A stretch of DNA of 64,000 nt from Marinomonas rhizomae (GCF_003315485.1 NZ_QNSE01000010.1:62001-126000), one strand, 5' to 3'; counted from the stretch's first letter, positions 25,179 through 32,998 are shown. Numbers and translations are program-made. The notes: generated by a model not told the origin, from the sequence alone.

Positions 25179-25808
25179 TTAAGACACGGTACGTTTAGCG
25201 AATAACGCCCAAATTCCAGCTATCGACATCAAAGAACCACCAGCTAGATTAAAGCCACGCATGGCTTTTTCGGAAGAAAGCAGCGTACGTGCTCTGAGAG
25301 CAAAAAAAGCATAGGTAGAAGCTGACAAGGTCGCTAACATCACAAAAGTCACTGCTAAAATGAAAAGTTGTTCTGTTGTATTCCCTTGGTGAGAAACAAA
25401 TTGTGGCAAGAAGGCCACGAAAAATATAATACCCTTTGGATTCAAAGTCGTCACAATGTAAGTATTTAAAAAGAGGCGCCATTTTGAAGTAAGTTTATCA
25501 GATGAAGGAATCTTCATTGGTGATGCGCCTGACCTAAGTAACTTAAATCCCAAATACAAAAGATATAAGCCACCAATACCCTTCACCACAGTAAACCAAA
25601 AAGCTGACACAGAGAACAAAGCCCCTAATCCGACTAAAGAAGCCAATAACGCGGTGGTATCCCCCAGCGCCACACCAACCACCAAAGGGATATTCGCTCG
25701 TCGACCATGGGCTACAGAATTCGCAATCACAGCCAAAATAGTTGGGCCAGGAATGACCAACATGGTAATAGACGCGACAACAAAAGCGAGCCAAACTTCA
25801 ATCGACAT
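25179..25808 (-). CDS. LysE/RhtB-family exporter
   Basis: 209-aa exporter with about six membrane segments and the motif VIPGPTILAVIANSVAHGRR near 18-37, followed by GVALGDTTALLASLVGLGAL. It is a second LysE-type gene, 7.5 kb from the first and only distantly similar. It is upstream of the SGNH hydrolase in the same direction. Substrate not predictable. Confidence 0.9.
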   Translation of the reverse strand: MSIEVWLAFVVASITMLVIPGPTILAVIANSVAHGRRANIPLVVGVALGDTTALLASLVGLGALFSVSAFWFTVVKGIGGLYLLYLGFKLLRSGASPMKIPSSDKLTSKWRLFLNTYIVTTLNPKGIIFFVAFLPQFVSHQGNTTEQLFILAVTFVMLATLSASTYAFFALRARTLLSSEKAMRGFNLAGGSLMSIAGIWALFAKRTVS

Positions 25809-25866
25809 AGAGCTTTCTCCTTATTAAATAGACTTATATGAATCCATAGCTAACAGCAAAGATCAA

Positions 25867-26331
25867 TTATAAATTACGTCCTAGAAAATGCGTTCCAGGA
25901 ATAGGGTTGTAACTCACCGGATCACAAGGTTCAAAACCCAAACGAACATACAAACGTCGCGCCGTGTCAAAATCCGCCAAAACATCAAGGCACATACGCT
26001 GATAGCTACTTTCCTTGGCGTATTGCATTAACTTAATCACCAGCTTCTCGCCTAATTGATGACCACGTTCAGTGGGACGAACATAGACTCGCTTCATTTC
26101 ACAAACCTCAGCATCAACGCGACGAAAGGCCCCGCAGCCGACGACTTCGTTGTCTTTCCAGATAAGTAACACCACACCATTGGGAAGCGAGTATTTACCA
26201 TCCAAAGCAATAAATTCTTGTTCGTTTTGTTGGTAGTCCAAGCTTACTGGCGCCGACATAATATACTCACGAAAAATAGCTAAAACACTGTCGTTATCTT
26301 GCGGAAAATCGGCAGGGCGAATGGAAAACAT
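25867..26331 (-). CDS. GNAT-family N-acetyltransferase
   Basis: 154-aa GNAT acetyltransferase. Motif A, the acetyl-CoA pyrophosphate site, is seen in VYVRPTERGHQLGEKLV (Q/RxxGxG/A variant). GCGAFRRVDAEVCEMKRVYV and RLYVRLGFEPCDP are the other family segments. Acceptor substrate unknown. It is divergent from the ElyC/SanA-like gene. Confidence 0.9.
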   Translation of the reverse strand: MFSIRPADFPQDNDSVLAIFREYIMSAPVSLDYQQNEQEFIALDGKYSLPNGVVLLIWKDNEVVGCGAFRRVDAEVCEMKRVYVRPTERGHQLGEKLVIKLMQYAKESSYQRMCLDVLADFDTARRLYVRLGFEPCDPVSYNPIPGTHFLGRNL

Positions 26332-26486
26332 GTCGTGTCCTTACGTTGAAAACTTGATAAGCAAAATAATACCGACAAACCAACCTGAAAAACAAAACTT
26401 AATAGAGTCCTTTTAAGCTTTAAGGCAAAACCATACTCCTTTATCATCGCTACATTCTAAAACGATATAATTAAAGAGATAGCTCC

Positions 26487-27227
26487 GTGGGCATTGTTCT
26501 TTTTTACTTTAAGAAAACCATCGGCATGATGCTTATGCCAATTCCTCTCACTTTGGTGACTATGTGCCTCGCGTTCTTGCTGATGAAGAAATGGCCGAAA
26601 GTCGCTAAATTTTTCCTTTTCTGTGGCATCTTAATATTGGGATTAACCAGCTGGAACCCAGTCGCTAATACACTTATTGCAACAGTAGAACACGACTATT
26701 CGGTGTTTAATATTGAACAGCCAGTGGATGTGGTTATCGTCCTCGGCAGTGGCCACAAAGATTTAAGCAATACACCGACAGTCATGGCGCTAGGCAACAG
26801 CGCCCTATTTCGACTCGAAGAAGGGTTACGCATTTTAAAAGCCAACCCAAATGCGCAATTATTTGTGTCTGGTTATTCAGGTGAAATGACCGAACCGCAC
26901 GCAGAAGTCATGCGCCGAGCCGCCATAGAATTAGGCGTAAAACCAGACAAAATCAAAGCCTTCTCTCTCGCCAAAGACACAGAAGAGGAAGCCAACAGCA
27001 TGAAGCCCTATTTAGATGGAAAACGTGTAGCACTGGTCACCGAAGCGTCACACCTAAAACGCGCGTCTATCTTTTTCGAACAAGCTGGTATAAACATCAT
27101 CCCAGCGCCCGCCCTATACTTAGGTTCAGAAAAGAGCGACTGGCAAATCGACGCCAACGCTGCCTACAAAAGCCAACGCGCTTTTTACGAATGGCTTGGG
27201 CGTGGCTGGCAATGGATTAAGGAGTAA
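26487..27227 (+). CDS. ElyC/SanA/YdcF-family DUF218 membrane protein
   Basis: 246 aa with GTG start. Two N-terminal membrane segments (about 8-33 and 38-60) are followed by a periplasmic DUF218 domain: VDVVIVLGSGHKD, RLEEGLRILKANPNAQLFVS, SGYSGE and the TEEEANSMKPYL region. E. coli ElyC affects peptidoglycan precursor supply; the exact role here is inferred only from family. Its last codons contain the GGAG SD for the small antitoxin gene that follows, so they are probably cotranscribed. Confidence 0.85.
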   Translation: MGIVLFYFKKTIGMMLMPIPLTLVTMCLAFLLMKKWPKVAKFFLFCGILILGLTSWNPVANTLIATVEHDYSVFNIEQPVDVVIVLGSGHKDLSNTPTVMALGNSALFRLEEGLRILKANPNAQLFVSGYSGEMTEPHAEVMRRAAIELGVKPDKIKAFSLAKDTEEEANSMKPYLDGKRVALVTEASHLKRASIFFEQAGINIIPAPALYLGSEKSDWQIDANAAYKSQRAFYEWLGRGWQWIKE

Positions 27228-27230
27228 ACA

Positions 27231-27416
27231 ATGACATCTAAAATGACATTTGAAGCGGATAAGAGAGATGACCCAATATCTCACGATACTTGGTTAACAC
27301 AGCAAATAAACACCGCTTTCGAGAATATGGAAAACGGCCTTGCTGTATTTGTGTCGAACGAAGAAGCCAATGCTCAGATGGAAGATTTTAAAGCCAAAAT
27401 CAGAGCCAGAGGATAA
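27231..27416 (+). CDS. Small antitoxin-like (RelB/stability-determinant type) protein
   Basis: 61-aa acidic protein. The pattern HDTWLTQQINTAFENME followed by SNEEANAQMEDFKAKIRARG resembles antitoxins paired with RelE/ParE toxins. GGAG overlaps the end of the upstream gene, 7 nt before the ATG. Directly downstream lies a truncated, stop-interrupted RelE/ParE remnant, so this looks like an antitoxin that has outlived its toxin. It may still repress its promoter or neutralise a related toxin. Confidence 0.65.
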   Translation: MTSKMTFEADKRDDPISHDTWLTQQINTAFENMENGLAVFVSNEEANAQMEDFKAKIRARG

Positions 27417-27417
27417 A

Positions 27418-27615
27418 ACCGACAACATCCTTGCTACGAAAATCACCAACTTATCTCATCAACCACTGATGGGAGTTGAACGTGCTGGCACGAACGACAG
27501 ACGACTAATCATCCCTGAAATAGCCATGCTAATAGCTTATCGTATTTAAAGCGATGATATAAAAGTGCTTAGGGTTCTGCATATGAAACAAAAGTTTCCC
27601 AACAACAAGGAATAA
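27418..27615 (+). pseudogene. Decayed RelE/ParE toxin remnant
   Basis: Read in one frame from 27418, the DNA encodes LATKITNLSHQPLMG, then TNDRRLIIPEIAMLIAYRI, a TAA at 27547-27549, and on in the same frame SDDIKVLRVLHMKQKFPN to TAA 27613-27615. This is the central and C-terminal part of a RelE/ParE toxin (typically ...HPxMGR...GTRELVIP...YIVxYRI...ILRVLH). About 30 N-terminal residues and the start codon are missing, and an in-frame nonsense codon interrupts the last strand. It directly follows the antitoxin-like gene, as a toxin would. Confidence 0.72.
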
Positions 27616-27618
27616 ACC

Positions 27619-28458
27619 ATGAACGGAACCCCTATTTATCGATTTGAACCGGCCTGTGAAAACAGAATAAACTCGCTTCGAGAAAAAAAACTGTGGATAT
27701 CCAATCCCGCGAATTTCAATGATCCATTCGATACCCGCGCAAATATAAATGAGGACTTTGTATCTAATGAACATGATCCAGAGGCTATTAGAATCGCGGC
27801 TAAAACTATCTTTGAAGGTAACCCAAGTCACTGGCTATATAATGGTGAGATTGTTGAAGACATAAGAGCTTGGTCTCAAAGCCAATCTATAGACCTAAAG
27901 AGTATAATTCCCAAACTTCAGGAGCACCTTGCCACTTTCGGAATTCAATGCTTTTCAAGAAGCCATCAGATCCCACTTAGTTGGTCTCATTATGCTCAAG
28001 CCCATAAAGGTTTTTGCGTCGAATACAGCCTAAGTAAAATGGATTTAGTTACTTCGAACAAAAGCCTTTTCTCCTTCCATGATGTCACTTACATATCTCA
28101 ACTTGAAGATATTCTACTTTCTGACATCCTATTTTCACCACGATCAGTCATTGAACGATACCTCTCCACTAAACATTCAGACTGGTCATATGAACAAGAA
28201 CTTCGCCTCATAAAAGATAATACTTTTACTTCAGACGAATTAAGTGAAAAAGTATTTGGAAAGAATGTAGATATGCCTAACGGCCTTAAAGTGACAGGAG
28301 TTATCGCAGGGCTGAATATGTCGAGCGCACTAAAGGAATCATTGCGTTGTACCGCTGAGTACTTATACATCCCAATGTATTGCATGAAGACGAACAATAG
28401 AAATAAATACTCCATTGATAAGACAATATATTGGGACCCAAACAATGGCTTTGCTTAA
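27619..28458 (+). CDS. DUF2971-domain protein
   Basis: 279 aa. The N-terminus IYRFEPACENRINSLREKKL with WISNPANFNDPFDTR is the DUF2971 hallmark, and the later PLSWSHYAQAHKGFCVEY and YEQELRLI segments match the same family. The biochemical function of DUF2971 is unknown; such genes are common in accessory islands. It is AT-richer than its chromosomal neighbours. AAGGA before the ATG overlaps the toxin remnant's end. It is the only intact gene between two toxin-antitoxin loci. Confidence 0.8.
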   Translation: MNGTPIYRFEPACENRINSLREKKLWISNPANFNDPFDTRANINEDFVSNEHDPEAIRIAAKTIFEGNPSHWLYNGEIVEDIRAWSQSQSIDLKSIIPKLQEHLATFGIQCFSRSHQIPLSWSHYAQAHKGFCVEYSLSKMDLVTSNKSLFSFHDVTYISQLEDILLSDILFSPRSVIERYLSTKHSDWSYEQELRLIKDNTFTSDELSEKVFGKNVDMPNGLKVTGVIAGLNMSSALKESLRCTAEYLYIPMYCMKTNNRNKYSIDKTIYWDPNNGFA

Positions 28459-28462
28459 GTTG

Positions 28463-28487
28463 CGCTCACTCAGAGCTGATCTGAGCG
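28463..28487. terminator. Hairpin between DUF2971 and higA-like genes
   Basis: CGCTCA (28463-28468) pairs with TGAGCG (28482-28487); alternatively CTCAG (28469-28473) pairs with CTGAG (28481-28485). The region lies between convergent genes. No U-tract, so it is a weak terminator candidate. Confidence 0.35.
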
Positions 28488-28498
28488 GACACTGAATC

Positions 28499-28801
28499 TT
28501 ATAAATTAAACCCGTAATGGCTGCCATCTGGCAATTCAACATCCACTGTTAATTTGCCACCAGTACCTTCAACATAGCGCTTCAGAGTAGATAATTTGAC
28601 ATCTTTACCTTTGCGTTCCATGCCTGCAATCGTTGGCTGCTTCACACCTAGCATGTTTGCCATATCCTCTTGAGTGATTTGCATGCGTTCACGTAACTGA
28701 GCGAGATGAATGCCAAGTACCATGTCATCCGCCTTTTTACGGGCATTTTTTACTATTTCAGGCTTCTGATCTGAAATTAATTTATCAAGTGTTCTAGCCA
28801 T
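28499..28801 (-). CDS. XRE antitoxin, HigA-like
   Basis: 100-aa HTH protein: an N-terminal helix (LDKLISDQKPEIVKNARKKA) precedes the XRE domain LRERMQITQEDMANMLGVKQ with PTIAGMERKG, and a C-terminal strand region ending SHYGFNL. The start overlaps the toxin stop by 1 nt. This toxin-first order and domain set are those of HigBA-type pairs. It likely binds its own promoter with the toxin. Confidence 0.86.
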   Translation of the reverse strand: MARTLDKLISDQKPEIVKNARKKADDMVLGIHLAQLRERMQITQEDMANMLGVKQPTIAGMERKGKDVKLSTLKRYVEGTGGKLTVDVELPDGSHYGFNL

Positions 28802-29157
28802 TACTCACCTCGACTTTTTAGATCCAGAAGATGCTTTTCAAACTCTCTATCTGCAACTGGAATCATCTGTTCATAAAACCGCTTATCTTTCCCTGTTTTC
28901 TCCCCAGCACACAATAAAATACCAGTTCTGCTTGGATTGAATGCATAGAACGAGCGAATAGGATTACCCTTACTTTGCGTTCTTAGCTCTTTCATATTGC
29001 TGAACTTCGAGCCATTCACAACATCTGCATAAGGCCTAGATAGTTGCGGCCCTTTTTGCTGTAGCAGAAGTAGTGTTGCTAACACGTTTTCTTTATCAAT
29101 ATCATCTAAGGCTTCAAACCATTCATCAAAAACATCCGTTGTTTCTATACTCCACAT
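28801..29157 (-). CDS. RelE/HigB-like toxin (Gp49-like)
   Basis: 118-aa toxin from ATG 29157; the frame extends to TTG 29175, but AAAGGGAA lies 5 nt before the ATG. The sequence VFDEWFEALDDIDKENVLAT, the SKFSNMKELRTQSKGNPIRS segment and the C-terminal LCAGEKTGKDKRFYEQMI match the phage-derived Gp49/HigB toxin family, mRNA interferases acting at the ribosome. K/R-rich C-terminal residues are intact, so it looks functional. Confidence 0.86.
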   Translation of the reverse strand: MWSIETTDVFDEWFEALDDIDKENVLATLLLLQQKGPQLSRPYADVVNGSKFSNMKELRTQSKGNPIRSFYAFNPSRTGILLCAGEKTGKDKRFYEQMIPVADREFEKHLLDLKSRGE

Positions 29158-29222
29158 AAATTCCCTTTCATACAAAATAATAGCTTACAAACTATATAGC
29201 CTTTAACCTATATTTTCAATTC

Positions 29223-29255
29223 AAAAAAAACAGCACCCATCAATGAGCACTGCTT
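29223..29255 (-). terminator. Terminator copy A, after the DUF2442 gene
   Basis: On the minus strand CAGTGCTCA, loop TTGA, TGGGTGCTG, then T8. The stem is 9 bp including G-U pairs. It is 28/32 identical to copy B at 30167-30198; most differences fall in the loop. Confidence 0.7.
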
Positions 29256-29294
29256 CTCCTGCATTTATGAGCAGAAATTATCTAAGTCAATACA

Positions 29295-29828
29295 CTAATT
29301 CGAAGCTGTGACAGAGTTCGGCAACGATTCTCCAACTCTCTCTTTGGCGATTTCAATCACGGCATGAGCGAGTTGTACTAAGGTGGCAAAGTTGGGCTTG
29401 GTTTCAGGTTTAAGAGATCGATAAGCACTGGTTCGGCTTTTAATACCCGCTCTTGAAATCACGACGCGATGTCCAAATAACTCAACATAAGATCGAATAG
29501 CGGCTTGTAAAATATCTGGGCGGCCTTCTGTCATGGAATCCCATGACGCCTGTTTGATCACTTCTTCCATTTGCTCTACATCAAACCTCATAGCAGCAGC
29601 CAGATAAGCTCCTTTTGTGATACCTCTTAACGTGCTGCTAGCAAGTTCATTGCCACTCCAATTCAAGGCTCCATCGGCAGTTAAAGCAAAGCGTTTGAAA
29701 TCTATCACATTGGCAAAGGGTGGTTTTGAAAAGTAACCAGACAAATCTGCTTCGCCTTCAAAGCCATCGCTAAAGGTTAATGCTAAGGTGTGATCTTTAA
29801 CCCAGTCGACATCAATAATTTTTAACAT
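29295..29828 (-). CDS. DUF2442-HTH fusion protein, putative antitoxin
   Basis: 177 aa. Residues 1-85 are a DUF2442 domain (VDWVKDHTLALTFSDGFEGE and the PFANVIDFKRFALTADGALN segment). Residues about 125-165 look like an addiction-module HTH: VVISRAGIKSRTSAYRSL, then KPNFATLVQLAHAVI. The upstream gene is DUF4160 and overlaps by 7 nt; GGAGGG for this gene lies inside it. DUF4160/DUF2442 pairs have been proposed as toxin-antitoxin-like modules; the C-terminal HTH suggests this partner is the regulator/antitoxin. Function unproven. Confidence 0.75.
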   Translation of the reverse strand: MLKIIDVDWVKDHTLALTFSDGFEGEADLSGYFSKPPFANVIDFKRFALTADGALNWSGNELASSTLRGITKGAYLAAAMRFDVEQMEEVIKQASWDSMTEGRPDILQAAIRSYVELFGHRVVISRAGIKSRTSAYRSLKPETKPNFATLVQLAHAVIEIAKERVGESLPNSVTASN

Positions 29829-30091
29829 ACACCCTCCAACTTCCCCGGATTCTCACCTTTCACGGCTTTACCCCACATCTGCATGAGTTGCTCTCTATAC
29901 ATACTTATGTGAGCTTCAGCACGTTTACGCTGTTTATTGGGCAGATAACCCTCTAAGCATTCGCTGGTTTCTATCGCAATAATCAATTCGTAACCGCCAT
30001 ATTTCACGTGTAAATGCGGTAACTTGTGCTGCTGATCATCAAAAAAATATAAGCAAAACGACAACCCTAATAACGCATCAATCTCAGGCAT
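29822..30091 (-). CDS. DUF4160 protein, putative toxin partner
   Basis: 89 aa. DUF4160 is recognised by FCLYFFDDQQHKLPHLHVKY followed by GGYELIIAIETSECLEGYLP and the helical KQRKRAEAHISMYREQLMQM. It is the first gene of a two-gene unit with the DUF2442-HTH gene, overlapping 7 nt. Activity unknown; assignment as toxin is inference from genome context of the family. Confidence 0.75.
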   Translation of the reverse strand: MPEIDALLGLSFCLYFFDDQQHKLPHLHVKYGGYELIIAIETSECLEGYLPNKQRKRAEAHISMYREQLMQMWGKAVKGENPGKLEGVC

Positions 30092-30166
30092 CCTTACCCC
30101 TCGATATTTATATAAATAAAACTATAGACTAGTCTCTCAAAAGAGACAAACATATTTTATAACCAC

Positions 30167-30198
30167 AAAAAAACAGCACCCATTTCTGAACACTGCTT
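30167..30198 (-). terminator. Terminator copy B, after trpG
   Basis: On the minus strand CAGTGTTCA, loop GAAA, TGGGTGCTG, then T7. The stem matches copy A (29223-29255) with a C-to-T change that keeps pairing with G, while the loop differs. It ends the trpREG transcript. Confidence 0.7.
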
Positions 30199-30237
30199 TT
30201 TTTTCTATTACTTCAAAGGTACTGAATTTCTAAAGAA

Positions 30238-30900
30238 TCAAACCTGAAACAAGAAGTTCTTAATCAGGTCTTTTCCGCCTTCTGTAGCAAAAGATTCTGG
30301 GTGAAATTGAATGCCTTGAATCGGGTATTCTTTATGACGAACGCCCATCAGCTCAAACTCGCCGCCTTGGTGGATTGTTGCGATGTTGTTGAAATCGACT
30401 TCTTTTAAATCTCCCACCGAGGCGGTGACTTCCAACACGTCTGGGAAACTTTCTGATTCGGCGATAAGCGAGTGATAACGCATGACTTCTAGTTGATCTG
30501 GAATATCATGAAAAATACCTTCGCCGTTGTGAGTAATCGGGCTGGTTTTGCCGTGCATTGGCAATGGAGCTTTCACTACATTGCCGCCGAACACATGACA
30601 AATGCCCTGCATTCCCAAACAAACCCCCATCAATGGAATGGTTTTGCCGAACTCCAAAATCACCTCCGCACACACACCAAAGTAAGCCTTGTCGTCTGGC
30701 GAACCTGGCCCTGGGGAAATGATAATACGATCTGGCGCGGCGGCACGAATGTCATCCGACGTCACTTCATCGTTACGTTTGACAATCACCTCAAACGCGT
30801 CGATTTCACCACGGCTTTTCTCAGTTTCTAATACTTCACCAATAAACTGATACAGGTTGTACGTGAAGGAATCATAGTTGTCGATAATATACACTTTCAT
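30238..30900 (-). CDS. trpG: Anthranilate synthase component II (glutamine amidotransferase)
   Basis: 220-aa class I glutamine amidotransferase. It supplies ammonia from glutamine to TrpE. DNYDSFTYNLYQFIG opens the fold, SPGPGSPDD is the oxyanion region, the nucleophile lies in GVCLGMQGICHVFGG, and the His-Glu pair in HPESFATEGG. GGGAAG precedes the ATG, 11 nt after trpE. It could alternatively serve 4-amino-4-deoxychorismate synthase (PabA), but trpR at the head of the operon favours tryptophan synthesis. Confidence 0.88.
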   Translation of the reverse strand: MKVYIIDNYDSFTYNLYQFIGEVLETEKSRGEIDAFEVIVKRNDEVTSDDIRAAAPDRIIISPGPGSPDDKAYFGVCAEVILEFGKTIPLMGVCLGMQGICHVFGGNVVKAPLPMHGKTSPITHNGEGIFHDIPDQLEVMRYHSLIAESESFPDVLEVTASVGDLKEVDFNNIATIHQGGEFELMGVRHKEYPIQGIQFHPESFATEGGKDLIKNFLFQV

Positions 30901-30911
30901 GTCGGCTTCCC

Positions 30912-32321
30912 TTACGCTTTGTCTTGTGTGTTGGCTGGCGCAAAACTGTCTAGCACACGTTTGGTGCCAGCAAATTTGCGTTGAATTTCTTCGTATTCGT
31001 CTTCGGCATTGGAGTCATACACGTTGCCGCCACAGGTTTGCACGTAGGCCTTATTACCTTTAGCAAACACGGTACGAATCGGAATCGCAAACATACAATC
31101 ACCATTAAAAGAAAACTGACCTACCGCGCCGCCATAAGGACCACGGCCATCGTTTTCCAAATCGTCGATAATCTTCATGGCTTCGATTTTTGGTGCGCCC
31201 GTCAAAGTTCCAGCAGGGAAGTTACTTGCCAAGGCAGAGAACATATCGTGTTCTTCCGCCATGATGCCGACAATTTCACTGGAAATGTGCTGAACGTGGC
31301 TAAAACGTTTAATGTCCATCAAACTGCGAACTTTTACCGTACCGAAACGCGCCACACGGCCAATGTCGTTACGATGCAGATCGACAATCATATTGTGCTC
31401 AGCAATTTCTTTCGGATCGTTTAACAAAGCACGGGCAAACGCCGTATCTTCAGCGGCATCTTTACCACGCTTCGCCGTTCCTGCTAACGGAAAGGTTTCC
31501 ATTTCCCCTTGGCGCACTCGGAACAGCAACTCCGGGCTGGCACCAATGACTTTTTGCTCACCAAATTTGATGTAATACATTTGCGGCGAAGGATTCACTT
31601 CACGCAATTGCTCGTACAAATTGATGGTGTCGCCTTCCATATCGAACCATTTTTTAAAGCCAACTTCACACTGGAAGATCTTACCTTCGATAATGTCTTG
31701 CTTCACCTTGGCAACCGCATCGGCGTGATCCGTTTTGCTCATGGACTCGCCCGCTGGCGTGACCACAAAGGGACCATTTTCTGGTGTTGGAGCGGACATC
31801 ATCTCTTGCACCAACTCGACTCGATTATCATCGTAGTAGAAGTAGAAAACTTCGCCCGTCATCTTATCCAGAATCAGGCCATCTTTGTACAAACCAAAAC
31901 GGAAGGCATCGAACATGTCGCTCGATTGCAGATCCAAAGTCGGCTCGAAATAGTTCATGCTGTCGTAACCGATATAACCCGTTAAACCACCCGCAAAACC
32001 GCGCGACAAAATGTTCTGTGGCACGATGTCGCGTAGCAAATAATACGGATTATCGGATTCGTATGACTCCGTACTACCATCGCGTTCTTGGATAAACAAT
32101 TTTTTGTCTTCAGCCCAGATCAGTTTTTCAGGGTCAAAACCAATAATCGAATGGCGGGAAATGAAGCTCTCTTCACCAAGGGATTCCAACATAAAGCAGT
32201 TATCAAAACGCTTCTCGACCTTTTTGAACAGATCAAAAAAATCACAGGTAGAACTGATGGTAACGTACTTAGGCTTACGCGGCAGCGTGATGCGCTGCGG
32301 CTTTTTATTGTATGAACTCAT
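30912..32321 (-). CDS. trpE: Anthranilate synthase component I family protein
   Basis: 469-aa chorismate-binding enzyme. The N-terminal part has FMLESLGEE, equivalent to the TrpE tryptophan-feedback LLES region; the C-terminal chorismate domain carries GASPELLFRV, PLAGTAKRGKD, MIVDLHRNDIGRV, PAGTLTGAPK and GRGPYGGAVGQFSF. TrpE and PabB are similar; TrpR immediately upstream, overlapping 4 nt (ATGA), and TrpG downstream favour anthranilate synthase. The operon lacks trpD, trpC, trpB and trpA here. Confidence 0.82.
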   Translation of the reverse strand: MSSYNKKPQRITLPRKPKYVTISSTCDFFDLFKKVEKRFDNCFMLESLGEESFISRHSIIGFDPEKLIWAEDKKLFIQERDGSTESYESDNPYYLLRDIVPQNILSRGFAGGLTGYIGYDSMNYFEPTLDLQSSDMFDAFRFGLYKDGLILDKMTGEVFYFYYDDNRVELVQEMMSAPTPENGPFVVTPAGESMSKTDHADAVAKVKQDIIEGKIFQCEVGFKKWFDMEGDTINLYEQLREVNPSPQMYYIKFGEQKVIGASPELLFRVRQGEMETFPLAGTAKRGKDAAEDTAFARALLNDPKEIAEHNMIVDLHRNDIGRVARFGTVKVRSLMDIKRFSHVQHISSEIVGIMAEEHDMFSALASNFPAGTLTGAPKIEAMKIIDDLENDGRGPYGGAVGQFSFNGDCMFAIPIRTVFAKGNKAYVQTCGGNVYDSNAEDEYEEIQRKFAGTKRVLDSFAPANTQDKA

Positions 32322-32548
32322 ATCTCTTTTAATTCCTTCAATGCTCGGGAACCACGGGTCACAGTGGCAATACCCACACCCAATTGTTTCGCAATGTCTC
32401 GCTGGGGAACGCCTTCGTCTAACAAGGCAATGATCTTCAAACGGCTCACCATTTCACTGATTTCATTCGGCGTTAGCAGCACTTTCAAACGCTTCTCCAA
32501 CACCAATTCATCATCTACTTCGGTTAAAAACTGGACCAAATCTTTCAT
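32318..32548 (-). CDS. trpR: Trp repressor family protein
   Basis: TrpR-family HTH repressor. The core LEKRLKVLLTPNEISEMVSR and the HTH QRDIAKQLGVGIATVTRGSR match E. coli TrpR closely. The frame extends to TTG 32620, but that TTG is part of the -35 box and lies upstream of the predicted start of transcription. ATG 32548 (76 aa) is preferred; ATG 32575 (85 aa) is possible but would start about 10 nt into the mRNA. Its stop overlaps the trpE start (ATGA), so repressor and enzyme are translated together under autoregulation. Confidence 0.85.
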   Translation of the reverse strand: MKDLVQFLTEVDDELVLEKRLKVLLTPNEISEMVSRLKIIALLDEGVPQRDIAKQLGVGIATVTRGSRALKELKEI

Positions 32549-32583
32549 AGGCACTTCTATTTGATAAGGAGTCATGTATTCAT

Positions 32584-32620
32584 GTACTAGTACAGTAATG
32601 CGTTTTGTTTTTTTAAGCAA
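32584..32620 (-). promoter_or_regulatory. trpR promoter with TrpR operator
   Basis: On the minus strand TTGCTT (32620-32615), 17 bp, TACTGT (32597-32592). The palindrome GTACTAGTAC (32593-32584) overlaps the last -10 bases and the expected start of transcription. GTACTAGT is the half-site of the E. coli TrpR operator. The operon is therefore probably autoregulated by tryptophan. Confidence 0.72.
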
Positions 32621-32650
32621 CTATTCAGAGTGATAAACATTAAAATAGAG

Positions 32651-32668
32651 GTTATCATTTATGATAAC
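32651..32668 (+). promoter_or_regulatory. Perfect 18-bp palindrome, XRE operator
   Basis: GTTATCAT-TT-ATGATAAC is a perfect inverted repeat ending 4 nt before the AGGAAAG SD of the XRE gene. Position and symmetry fit an autoregulatory operator of that XRE protein. It is 31 bp upstream of the trpR -35 (reading leftward), so the two systems share the intergenic region. Confidence 0.7.
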
Positions 32669-32684
32669 TAGATAGGAAAGATTG

Positions 32685-32960
32685 ATGAGTCTACAACACT
32701 TAAAACCACAAGCATTGGCTAACGCTGAAGTCCGTGTGGAATATGAACGACTTGAAAATGAATTCGCGTTCATTGATCAACTGCTTTCTATGCGAGCCCA
32801 AGCGGGATTAACTCAAGAACAGCTGGCAAAACGCATGTATACTCAAAAAAGTAATATCAGCCGACTAGAGCGCGGCAACGCCAACCCAAGCTGGACGACG
32901 CTACTAAAATACGCCCATGTTTGTGGGTTTGAGCTTAACTTAACGCCACAAAGAATTTAA
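32685..32960 (+). CDS. XRE-family HTH regulator, antitoxin-like
   Basis: 91 aa from ATG 32685, with AGGAAAG upstream; the frame also opens at TTG 32682. An N-terminal helical extension with EVRVEYERLENEFAFIDQLL is followed by the XRE HTH LTQEQLAKRMYTQKSNISRL with ERGNANPSWTTLLKYAHVCG and FELNLTP. This is the HigA/MqsA-like antitoxin layout, but no toxin gene lies next to it. It leads a three-gene operon with a membrane protein and a NadS-like gene. The palindrome at 32651-32668 is its likely operator. Confidence 0.85.
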   Translation: MSLQHLKPQALANAEVRVEYERLENEFAFIDQLLSMRAQAGLTQEQLAKRMYTQKSNISRLERGNANPSWTTLLKYAHVCGFELNLTPQRI

Positions 32961-32998
32961 AATCGACTGGTCTTTCTATAAATTAAGAGGAAACCTAT

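Noticed and set aside
27417..28500. Integron gene cassette (attC) around the TA remnant and DUF2971 gene
   Set aside because: I looked for RYYYAAC and GTTRRRY boundaries in proper order and found no convincing attC site or integrase.
30493..32315. Plus-strand frames opposite trpE and trpG
   Set aside because: Antisense shadows of conserved enzymes.
32549..32620. 72-nt N-terminal extension of trpR from TTG 32620
   Set aside because: It contains the -35, -10 and operator of the trpR promoter and has no SD.
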